The translations under genes and the position numbers were made by a program. Shown here piece by piece: positions 18,197-24,707 of a stretch of DNA of 59,636 nucleotides (position 1 is its first letter; every line of letters begins with the position of its first letter). This DNA comes from Clostridiales bacterium (GTDB taxonomy: Bacteria > Bacillota > Clostridia > Oscillospirales > Oscillospiraceae). Under the pieces are notes generated by a model, which saw only the letters and a list, made by a program, of their open reading frames with translations, searched no databases and had not been told where the DNA came from. The stretch covers positions 1-59,636 of the forward strand of contig JAJQFJ010000029.1 of assembly GCA_021201185.1 (NCBI GenBank). The letters run 5' to 3'.

Positions 18197-19138
18197 ATGG
18201 CTGCTATTAGCGCAAAGCTGGTCAAGGAGCTCCGTGAGCTGACCGGCGTTGGTATGATGAACTGCAAGCAGGCTCTGGTGGCCTGCGACGGCGACAAGGA
18301 CAAGGCCATCGACTGGCTGCGGGAGAAGGGCCTGGCCGCTCAGACCAAGAAGGCCGGCAAGGTGGCCGCCGAGGGCGTGTCCTACGCCATGGTGGACGAA
18401 AACGGCGTGGGCGTGGTGCTGGAGGTCAACTCTCAGACCGACTTCGTCGCCAAGAACGACATTTTCCAGGCCTTCGTCAAGGACGTGGCCCTGGTGGTGG
18501 CACAGCAGGACCCCGCCGATGTGGAGGCCCTGAAGAACGCCACCTATCCCGGCACCGACCGGACCGTGGACGCTGTCACCGCCGATAAGGTGCTGTCCAT
18601 CGGCGAGAACATCCAGATCCGCCGCTTCGTCCGCTATGCCGACGGCGTCAACGTCCCCTATGTCCACATGAACGGCAAGATCGGCGTCCTGGTCAACCTG
18701 GCCGTGGAGGGCATCGACAACACCGACGCCGTGGTGGAGCTGGGCAAGGACCTGGCTATGCAGATCGCCGCCATGAGCCCCACCTATGTCTCCTCCGATG
18801 AGGTCCCCGCCGACGAGGTGGAGAAGGAGAAGGCTGTGCAGCTGGCAAAGGCGCTGGAAGAGGGCGCTGCCAACACCAAGTTGCCTGAGGCCAAGCGGCA
18901 GATGATCGCCGAGAACAAGGTCAAGGGCCGTATGAACAACTATTTCGCCGAGGTGTGCCTGCTCAACCAGGGCTACGTCAAGGAGAACAAGACCACCGTG
19001 GATCAGCACGTCAAGGCTGTCGCCAAACAGCTGGGCGGCAAGATCACCGTGGTGAAGTTCACCCGCTTCGTCACCGGCGAGGGCATCGAGAAGAAGGAGG
19101 ACGATTTCGCCGCAGAGGTCGCCTCCATGATCAAGTGA
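18197..19138 (+). CDS. tsf: Elongation factor Ts
   Basis: The protein has 313 residues. The N-terminal UBA-like region (KLVKELRELTGVGMMNCKQAL) and the SQTDFVAKN core motif that inserts into EF-Tu are intact. It recycles EF-Tu-GDP. CAGGAGGTAG is upstream. The operon ends at the terminator at 19160-19193. Confidence 0.97.
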   Translation: MAAISAKLVKELRELTGVGMMNCKQALVACDGDKDKAIDWLREKGLAAQTKKAGKVAAEGVSYAMVDENGVGVVLEVNSQTDFVAKNDIFQAFVKDVALVVAQQDPADVEALKNATYPGTDRTVDAVTADKVLSIGENIQIRRFVRYADGVNVPYVHMNGKIGVLVNLAVEGIDNTDAVVELGKDLAMQIAAMSPTYVSSDEVPADEVEKEKAVQLAKALEEGAANTKLPEAKRQMIAENKVKGRMNNYFAEVCLLNQGYVKENKTTVDQHVKAVAKQLGGKITVVKFTRFVTGEGIEKKEDDFAAEVASMIK

Positions 19139-19159
19139 TCTGCCCGTTTTGAGTCAATG

Positions 19160-19193
19160 AAAAAGCCCCGGCTGGTTTCAGCCGGGGCTTTTT
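19160..19193 (+). terminator. tsf terminator; left copy of the 24-bp island-flanking repeat
   Basis: AGCCCCGGCT (19164-19173) pairs with AGCCGGGGCT, followed by TTTTT, and an A-run on the left makes it work on both strands. The 24 bases 19164-19187 recur exactly at 32565-32588. Confidence 0.9.
19164..19187 (+). repeat. 24-bp direct repeat, left copy
   Basis: Identical to 32565-32588. The two copies lie 13.4 kb apart and bracket the accessory island. Confidence 0.7.
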
Positions 19194-19723
19194 AGTCTGT
19201 CAAAAAGACAATCTGCAAAAGAAAGACAGTCGAAAAGTTCAGGAAGCCCTCCGCAGGAGTTTTGTTGCGTTAGCAACAAAATAAAGTGAAACACGTCTTT
19301 TTAGCCGGGCGTGTACCGGCAAAAAGACACAGGGAGGCGACGACTGTGCGAGCGAAGCGAGTGCGGAGAGGAGCCGCATTTCGAACCAAATGCTTGCATT
19401 TGAGACGAGTTTTGTCAAGGGTAATTTTCACCTTTTCCCACTCTATGGTGAGCAGGTCAACTTATGGCAGGGCAATCTGGTCAGTAAGTACAGCATGTCA
19501 CTTCTTATAAGGAGAAGGGAGCTGACATCGCAAAATCTCAATCCCTCTGCATCCTGAAACGTCAGAAAGTGTGTACCACCTCAAAGGTCAGGATGGTACA
19601 CACTTTCCTGTTTCAGTCCAAAACCAGCTGAAGGATGATTTGTTTTCTTTGGTAGGGGAATCGCTTGGCACGATGGCCTTGTCACCACCCCAACATTTCC
19701 AAAGTGCAGATCTGGGCCATGTT
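19194..19723. other. Non-coding, palindrome-rich stretch at the left island edge
   Basis: I see no convincing gene in these 530 bases. There is an 8-bp hairpin at 19261-19280 (TTTGTTGC/GCAACAAA), an interrupted 13-bp hairpin at 19295-19328, and a perfect 14-bp inverted repeat at 19565-19578 with 19594-19607. None has a T-run that would make it a plain terminator. Confidence 0.6.
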
Positions 19724-19942
19724 TTAGGGGAACCAGTAGGTTACGTCGATCCGGGTCAGGTCTGGGTCGGCCTCCCGCATCTCAGTCTGAAACTCCGTCA
19801 CCCGCTCCACGTCCAGGGACAGGGGCGACACGCCCCAATATTCGCTGTAGCGGTACCAGCCCACCGCCGCCAGCACCGCCAGCACGATCAGCAGGACGAT
19901 GACGGGCAGGGAGAGCCGCCTCTGCTTCTCTGTCTCTCTCAT
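19724..19942 (-). CDS. Small single-pass membrane protein
   Basis: The protein has 72 residues. The start ATG at 19942 is chosen because the preceding in-frame sequence lies antisense-like within the neighbouring gene; a GGAGG-type site is upstream. A charged N-tail (MRETEKQRR) is followed by one transmembrane helix (about 10-30) and a short polar outer part ending in DVTYWFP. No family recognised. It is third in a minus-strand run after the peptidase and the 140-residue membrane protein. Confidence 0.6.
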   Translation of the reverse strand: MRETEKQRRLSLPVIVLLIVLAVLAAVGWYRYSEYWGVSPLSLDVERVTEFQTEMREADPDLTRIDVTYWFP

Positions 19943-19976
19943 CGGGGGAGCCTCCTTTCCTGAACCGTATGGTGTC

Positions 19977-20399
19977 TCAAGATGCCTGGCGCTTCCGATA
20001 CCGCACCTCTTCCACGATGCCCACCACAATGGAGATGACGACGACGAAGAACCAGAAGTAGAACTCGTACATCGTCGTGTAAAATCCGACACCGCTGTCA
20101 TAGGGAATCTCCTGATAGGTGAGCTTGTTCACCGGGATGCTCAGAAGCAGGCCCAGGAAATAGCCTGTCGTCATGCAGCCCGCAGCAATGTTGTAATTGA
20201 GCAGCCGGACGATGAGCACTGGCACCCAGTAGCAGAGAAAGCCTCTGTTTGCCGCCCAGTCGAAGGGATAGAAGGGGTTGTCCGTCCCCATGGTCACCAG
20301 AATCAGCAGATAGAGCAGGTAGAAAGCCAGAAACACCAGCATATGAACGGCGACGCCGATGAAGCGGTGCTGACGGCCCTTTTCGATCAAATCGGTCAT
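19977..20399 (-). CDS. Multi-pass membrane protein of unknown function
   Basis: The protein has 140 residues. The ATG at 20399 follows GGTGGGAG. It has three to four hydrophobic segments: about 15-38 (VHMLVFLAFYLLYLLILV), 58-75, 78-98 and 112-132, with a basic C-terminus (RYRKRQAS). No recognised domain. The gene is clearly more GC-rich than the peptidase gene that ends 16 nt upstream of it, so the two have different histories even though they look co-transcribed. Confidence 0.6.
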   Translation of the reverse strand: MTDLIEKGRQHRFIGVAVHMLVFLAFYLLYLLILVTMGTDNPFYPFDWAANRGFLCYWVPVLIVRLLNYNIAAGCMTTGYFLGLLLSIPVNKLTYQEIPYDSGVGFYTTMYEFYFWFFVVVISIVVGIVEEVRYRKRQAS

Positions 20400-20415
20400 T
20401 TTCTCCCACCTCATC

Positions 20416-21528
20416 TCAGCTTGCCCAAATTGATGCGCCAGATACCCATGTAGAAACAGAGTTTACTTTATAGAAATACTTGTCTGTTCTAGACCAGCCC
20501 GTTACAATCTGAAAGTAATTTCCTCCACTTGAATATTGTCTCCAACCAACTGCAAGTACCCAGTGCCAGCTAGATGCAGAATTCTCAAGGAGAATACAAC
20601 ATGGTCTATTGTTTCCAATGGCGGTTACAACATCTGAGAAACTGTTCGCACTGGAATAATTCAATGTGTGTCCACAACTTGTGAAATAGCTTTTAGCACC
20701 GCTCATGAGCTTTGATGCAGTGACTATTGGGCCATTTCCAACATAATTATATACACTTTCAAGTGTACCTGCCGTTGTCGATTTTTTGAGGCTACTATAT
20801 GAGCTGTTTTTCCGTGCTATCAGTAACACTGCATTTGTAATACAAGTCGCACCGCAATGATTTTGAACACTAGGTGTATAATCAGACATTATTGCCCATG
20901 ACGTACTCCCATAGCTCAGAGAAGAACCATTATAGGAACTACTTGACATGCTGCTATCGGATATAAAACCGTAATCCGAATTTGAATCTGTCGGAGCGTA
21001 CACTTGTCCAGCCATCTGCGCTTCCACAATTTCACGACAAGATGCAACAATAGATTTAAGTTCCTCGTTTTCTTCGGTCAAATCTGGATAATTATCATAA
21101 AGTGTAGCTTCATTGTCATCTATCTGCATTAATGCATCTGATTTATCTGCCGTATCATAGATTTCGAACGGGCTGTTGTATATAATATGCGGATTCTCGA
21201 TGTTATCCAATATGTTACGAATTAATTTGTTATCAGACTCTCCATACTCAATCAACGTTGGGTTGTCCTTGTTGTTGTTCACTACAGCAAATTCGCCAGA
21301 GGTAAGACGCAGATACCATGCAACCTGTTCTCCATCAGCATCATACAGAGGTACCAAGTCAGCTACATATGCAACATCAGGCCACAAATCCATATCTTCA
21401 TCATCAGAATTCATATAGATATATGCAGAAATTATCACATCTAACACATCCAGATCAGAATCCGAACCATCATCAGGTAAATCAATTGCACAAGCAAAAG
21501 TTGCGCAAGTAGAAGCACAAATTACCAT
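20416..21528 (-). CDS. Secreted papain-like (C39/C10-type) cysteine peptidase, signal peptide frameshifted
   Basis: The intact frame encodes 370 residues from ATG 21528. An acidic N-terminal pro-region (about 20-170, including VAWYLRLTSGEFAVVNNN, like the propeptides of streptopain-type enzymes) precedes a catalytic part with the Cys motif NHCGATCITNAVLLIA (Cys225) and the His motif SWHWVLAVGW (His322). A better initiation site lies upstream: AAGGGAG, then ATG at 21569, encoding MKKMMRRLISLGS, but this runs into a stop in the +1 frame; one extra base would join it to MVICASTCATFACA to make a full signal peptide. So the gene is probably frameshifted, or there is a sequence error. GC is much lower than the core genome. 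Confidence 0.65.
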   Translation of the reverse strand: MVICASTCATFACAIDLPDDGSDSDLDVLDVIISAYIYMNSDDEDMDLWPDVAYVADLVPLYDADGEQVAWYLRLTSGEFAVVNNNKDNPTLIEYGESDNKLIRNILDNIENPHIIYNSPFEIYDTADKSDALMQIDDNEATLYDNYPDLTEENEELKSIVASCREIVEAQMAGQVYAPTDSNSDYGFISDSSMSSSSYNGSSLSYGSTSWAIMSDYTPSVQNHCGATCITNAVLLIARKNSSYSSLKKSTTAGTLESVYNYVGNGPIVTASKLMSGAKSYFTSCGHTLNYSSANSFSDVVTAIGNNRPCCILLENSASSWHWVLAVGWRQYSSGGNYFQIVTGWSRTDKYFYKVNSVSTWVSGASIWAS

Positions 21529-21618
21529 TGCGAGCCAAGGCTAATTAGCCGTCTCATCATCTTTTTCATATGAATCTCCCTTCAATTCAAATATTCCCTG
21601 AGCATAAGGTCTCCTGCT

Positions 21619-21669
21619 TCATCCGCTCAATCCATCGAAAAACGCATTTTTCTCTAATTCATTCTGCAT
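21619..21669 (-). CDS. 16-residue small ORF in the peptidase leader
   Basis: Within the roughly 230-nt leader of the peptidase transcript, ATG 21669 is preceded by GGAAGGAG at 8 nt spacing and encodes MQNELEKNAFFDGLSG. It could be a leader peptide or a short bioactive peptide, or chance. It is too short for homology to decide. Confidence 0.35.
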   Translation of the reverse strand: MQNELEKNAFFDGLSG

Positions 21670-21804
21670 TGGAATCATCTCCTTCCCCTTTTACGCTGTC
21701 AGCTTGGTTTCCCTTCCCGTTGCTTTATTCTGCCCTATTTTTTCGATCAACAATAGCGTAAAGGCAGCAAATAGAACGCTACTGTGTTTATTTCATCTGA
21801 TGCT

Positions 21805-21833
21805 ATTATAACATTACAAAAACATATTGTCAA
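21805..21833 (-). promoter_or_regulatory. Consensus promoter reading toward the peptidase
   Basis: On the minus strand perfect TTGACA (21833-21828), a 17-nt spacer, perfect TATAAT (21810-21805). The -35 box lies in the palindrome ACAT-N7-ATGT (21822-21836), a PadR-operator-like dyad. Confidence 0.85.
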
Positions 21834-21856
21834 TGTATATTTTGTTCTCCGTATTA

Positions 21857-21885
21857 TTGACAACATCTTTGTTGTTTGTTATGAT
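21857..21885 (+). promoter_or_regulatory. Promoter of the padR operon
   Basis: TTGACA (21857-21862), a 17-nt spacer, TATGAT (21880-21885) with an upstream TG (extended -10). It is back to back with the minus promoter; the two -35 boxes form an inverted pair TTGTCAAT/ATTGACAA about 22 bp apart, a natural place for shared repression by PadR. Confidence 0.85.
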
Positions 21886-21914
21886 TTATTTATACTATTC
21901 GAACGGGATCTAAA

Positions 21915-22277
21915 ATGATGCCGAGCAAAAACTACTTCATCACAGGGGTCACCGAGATGCTCTTTTTGTCTATCCTTGCACAGAAAGACAGCTATGTATA
22001 TGATATCACCAAGACAATAGAAGATCGCTCCGGCGGTCTGCTGACCATCTCTCCCAACACAATTTATACTGTGGCCTATAAACTGGAGCAGGAGGGGATG
22101 ATCAGTGAACATTCCGTTCTGGTAGGGCGCAAACGAACCAGAATCTATTATCATATAGAGCCTGAGGGACGAAACTATCTATCTTCTATTTCTCAGCAGT
22201 ATCAGCAGGTCAACCAGGGGATTATCCTCTTTTTACAGTCGCTGAATACGGCAGAAGCGGAGGATTGTCATGACTGA
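21915..22277 (+). CDS. PadR-family transcriptional regulator
   Basis: The protein has 120 residues. The PadR winged helix is clear: TEMLFLSILAQKDSYVYDI, SPNTIYTVAYKLEQEGMI, and the wing with RTRIYYHIEPEGRNYL; a C-terminal helix for dimerisation follows. ATG 21915 or 21918 can start it; the ribosome site is weak. It overlaps the next gene by 8 nt. PadR proteins are usually repressors of neighbouring membrane or transporter genes and probably bind the divergent promoter region here. Confidence 0.9.
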   Translation: MMPSKNYFITGVTEMLFLSILAQKDSYVYDITKTIEDRSGGLLTISPNTIYTVAYKLEQEGMISEHSVLVGRKRTRIYYHIEPEGRNYLSSISQQYQQVNQGIILFLQSLNTAEAEDCHD

Positions 22278-22653
22278 CTGGATTGCTGAATATGTAAAGG
22301 TAGTGCGTCACCTGTTTCCCATTATGGGCCGGCCTGAGAAAGCCTATTTGGAGCATTTTAGCGACCACATCAGCGAGTGCTTTGAAGCGCAGCCTCCAGA
22401 TTCGATGGATGCCATTATCTCCCAATGCGGGACGCCGGAAGATGCAGTCAGAGGTTACCTGGATGCCACCGAGCCGGAATATCTGATCACACGCATCAAA
22501 AATTCCCGCCGGTGGCGCCGCCTGGCAATCTGCTCACTGGTTATCTTGTTAATTGCGGTTGTTATTTTTGCTCGCTTATTATGGCTGGAGTATTCCAACT
22601 ACTTAAACGCAATAGATGATGCCTTTGGCTATATCATTGAAACGATGGAATGA
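22270..22653 (+). CDS. HAAS-type (DUF1700-like) membrane protein, first paralogue
   Basis: The protein has 127 residues. A helical cytoplasmic domain (about 1-78: YVKVVRHLFPIMGRPEKAYLEHF, then SQCGTPEDAVRGYL) resembles the HAAS/DUF1700 domain often paired with PadR regulators. A basic stretch RRWRRL leads into one transmembrane helix (about 85-107). It overlaps padR by 8 nt. It is clearly homologous to the protein at 23141-23533. Role is presumably signalling or membrane tethering within this locus; inference. Confidence 0.7.
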   Translation: MTDWIAEYVKVVRHLFPIMGRPEKAYLEHFSDHISECFEAQPPDSMDAIISQCGTPEDAVRGYLDATEPEYLITRIKNSRRWRRLAICSLVILLIAVVIFARLLWLEYSNYLNAIDDAFGYIIETME

Positions 22654-22662
22654 GGTGCTTTT

Positions 22663-23121
22663 ATGAAAAAATTTCTTTTCCTTTTGGTCAGCGTATTTCT
22701 TTTTGGTACGCTCTGTCCTGTAGCTTCCGCCGCTGATACAAGCCAAATTGTGGAATACCTGCCGGATGGAAGCTGTTACGTAACCGTAATTGAGGATGAA
22801 TCTTCAGGTATCTCACTCTTATCAACCAGTGCAACGAAATCCAAAACGAGAACTTATTACTCGTCCAGCGGTTCTGCTCGGTGGTATGTTAAGGTGACAG
22901 GCACATTTACTTACGGGGATGGCTCATCCAAATGTACCTCTGCCTCTGTCACTGCTGAGTCCTATGTATCTAACTGGCGCATTTCCAGCAAATCCATATC
23001 CAAGAGTGGAAATACAGCAACTGCAACGGCAACAGCAGAGCAGCTGTTTTTAGGCCAAGTAGTAAACACCATCACGCAGAGCGTTACCATAACCTGCAGT
23101 TCGACTGGAGAATTCTCGTAA
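22663..23121 (+). CDS. Small secreted Ser/Thr-rich protein
   Basis: The protein has 152 residues. A textbook signal peptide (MKKFLFLLVSVFLFG, cleavage near VASAA) is followed by a beta-rich, Ser/Thr-dense mature part (YYSSSGSARWYVKVTGTF, TATATAEQLFLG, TQSVTITCSST). Only two Cys remain in the mature part. GAGGTG precedes ATG 22663. No family assigned with confidence. It sits between two HAAS-type proteins, opposite a secreted peptidase, and could be its substrate, inhibitor or co-exported partner; that is inference only. Confidence 0.65.
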   Translation: MKKFLFLLVSVFLFGTLCPVASAADTSQIVEYLPDGSCYVTVIEDESSGISLLSTSATKSKTRTYYSSSGSARWYVKVTGTFTYGDGSSKCTSASVTAESYVSNWRISSKSISKSGNTATATATAEQLFLGQVVNTITQSVTITCSSTGEFS

Positions 23122-23140
23122 ATATAATAGGATTGCCAAT

Positions 23141-23533
23141 ATGAATGTCTACATAGAGAACTACATCAAACAAGCAACGTTATTTTTCCCCGTTGTGGAA
23201 AAGACAGAACGAGCCTATCTTGCTCAGTTATCTCGGTCGATTGAGGACTATTTTTCCGATCAAGATCCGTCCTCACCAGAGGCAATTGTGGAAGTGTTCG
23301 GCCCGCCGCAGACGGCTGTTGAACACTATCTCGCCTCTACAGATACTCAGCAGCTTGTCAGGCGAATCCGTGTGCGCAAATACAGCCGTCTTTGCGTAAC
23401 TGTCATATTGAGTCTGTGCCTGATGGGTGCTCTGCTCGTTGCAACATACTTCGGTTTTCAGGTTAGTTTTCTGCATGGAACAGACGGGTATGAGCCCCCA
23501 CTCTATTCCGCCAGTGAAGGCATATCGGAGTAA
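23141..23533 (+). CDS. HAAS-type membrane protein, second paralogue
   Basis: The protein has 130 residues and the same plan as the gene at 22270: helical domain (YIKQATLFFPVVEKTERAYL, EVFGPPQTAVEHYL), basic stretch RRIRVRKYSRL, one transmembrane helix (about 86-108) and a longer outer tail of about 20 residues. The duplication flanking a secreted protein suggests partner-specific versions. An intrinsic terminator follows at 23586-23618. Confidence 0.65.
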   Translation: MNVYIENYIKQATLFFPVVEKTERAYLAQLSRSIEDYFSDQDPSSPEAIVEVFGPPQTAVEHYLASTDTQQLVRRIRVRKYSRLCVTVILSLCLMGALLVATYFGFQVSFLHGTDGYEPPLYSASEGISE

Positions 23534-23585
23534 TGCCTATCCACCACCTGATCATCTGTTCCTTTTTATCATATATATACGCTTC

Positions 23586-23618
23586 AAACGGTCTGGTCTC
23601 TCTTGGCCAGGCCGTTTT
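23586..23618 (+). terminator. Terminator of the padR operon
   Basis: An 11-bp stem (23586-23596 with 23607-23617, one G-T pair) followed by TTTTCTTTT. Confidence 0.8.
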
Positions 23619-23704
23619 CTTTTGGTTCTACCAAAAATGGTGAGGCCAGACAACGGTCTGGCCCCAGCCCTATACGTATACTTCTACTGACATATTCTCT
23701 CTTT

Positions 23705-23743
23705 AAGCATCCCCCGTCGGCGTGAGCCAGACGGGGGATGCTT
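23705..23743. terminator. Strong hairpin at the start of the mobilization module
   Basis: A perfect 14-bp inverted repeat (23705-23718 with 23730-23743), 11-nt loop. It lies just beyond the 3' end of the 65-residue minus-strand gene and may terminate it, or mark the transposon edge. T-runs are poor on both sides. Confidence 0.55.
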
Positions 23744-23746
23744 CAA

Positions 23747-23944
23747 TTACCGTTCGCTTCCTGGCATACCGAACTCCCGCACCAGCGCCGCCCTTTGCCG
23801 GGCGGGCGGCACATCCAACAGCGCCTGATGCCGTTTTCTGTTGTACTCGATCTTGATGGTGTTCTCGTCATTAAACACTTGGTTGATGTTGAGCAGCTGC
23901 TCCGGCTTCAGCCGTCGGTTGGTCAACACAATAAAGTGGTGCAT
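23747..23944 (-). CDS. Small hypothetical protein of the mobile module
   Basis: The protein has 65 residues (MHHFIVLTNRRLKPEQ... VREFGMPGSER), basic with no membrane segment. Its ATG overlaps the end of the preceding lipoprotein gene by 22 nt in another frame, suggesting coupled translation. No family recognised. It could also be a C-terminal relic of a conjugation gene. Confidence 0.45.
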   Translation of the reverse strand: MHHFIVLTNRRLKPEQLLNINQVFNDENTIKIEYNRKRHQALLDVPPARQRAALVREFGMPGSER

Positions 23945-24114
23945 AGTGTCATAACAATAGCTACCATGATAGAGGTCAGGAAAATCCCGCCAGCGTCACC
24001 GGAGCTTCCGGTGGTATCCGCATCGTCTCCGGTTCCGCTGCACCCGCTGAGCAACAGCAGCCCGGCGATCATGCCTGCGGCCAGCTGCTTGCCCCAGTGG
24101 TAATGTTTTCTCAT
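23923..24114 (-). CDS. Small lipoprotein with C-terminal membrane segment
   Basis: The protein has 63 residues. ATG 24114 is chosen since AAGGAGG is 8 nt upstream (ATG 24120 would be only 2 nt away). A signal sequence ends in the lipobox LLLLSGC, followed by a Gly/Asp/Ser linker and a second hydrophobic helix (GGIFLTSIMVAIVMTL). Short signal plus second TM recalls pilin-like or conjugation-pore proteins of Firmicute elements, but I cannot assign it. Confidence 0.5.
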   Translation of the reverse strand: MRKHYHWGKQLAAGMIAGLLLLSGCSGTGDDADTTGSSGDAGGIFLTSIMVAIVMTLCTTLLC

Positions 24115-24181
24115 GGTCATTTCCTCCTTACATAACAAGTGGTTGGTTTTGCTGGTGGACCGGTCTCCATCTGTGAACATT

Positions 24182-24650
24182 TTATTTCAAACACTTTTTT
24201 TGTACAATATGACCACGCCACAAGGCATTTTTAATCGTACAAACGACAGTTTGCAAAAGACAAACGACAGGATTTGGAGGATGAACGGCGGGCTCCGGTT
24301 CGCACATAATAGTAGCAAGCAATGCCTCGGTATATACCTCCGCTGCTTGTTGGTGGCCTGCTGCCCCCAAGCCCCTGCGAACCCCAGCCCGTTTGGGTCG
24401 GGGTTTGATACTACCTTCAATGAAAAGCGATGCTTTTCATTGAAGGTACGGCTCGTTCCGAGCCTGATTTTGAGGATGCTATCCTCAAAATCCCGTCTCA
24501 TTAGATTCTCCGGAAAAGCGTTTTCCCGCTTTCCCGGAGAATCGTCATAAGCCGCCTTCGGCGTCTGCTGCTGGGAGACGAACGCAAAATTTTTGCACTC
24601 CGTCTCCCGATGTGCGTTCAGTTTTTCAGTTTCTGCTGAACGCCGAACGC
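24182..24650. repeat. Array of unrelated hairpins, non-coding
   Basis: Besides direct repeats of CAAACGACAG (near 24239 and 24261) there are perfect inverted repeats at 24413-24447 (16 bp, 3-nt loop), 24466-24492 (12 bp, 3-nt loop), 24504-24543 (10 bp), 24573-24608 (8 bp) and 24614-24643 (8 bp). No credible gene occupies the stretch. Confidence 0.65.
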
Positions 24651-24690
24651 AAAAAATCCGGGGCCTACGGCAAACACCGTAGGCCCCGGA
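24651..24690 (-). terminator. Relaxase terminator
   Basis: On the minus strand a perfect 14-bp stem (24690-24677 with 24670-24657) is followed by six T (24656-24651), 17 nt after the relaxase stop codon. Confidence 0.85.
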
Positions 24691-24707
24691 ATGGGTCATG
24701 CTGGTCA

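Noticed and set aside
19286..19510. 74-codon plus-strand frame after tsf
   Set aside because: Arg-rich translation of palindromic non-coding DNA, without a ribosome site or family pattern.
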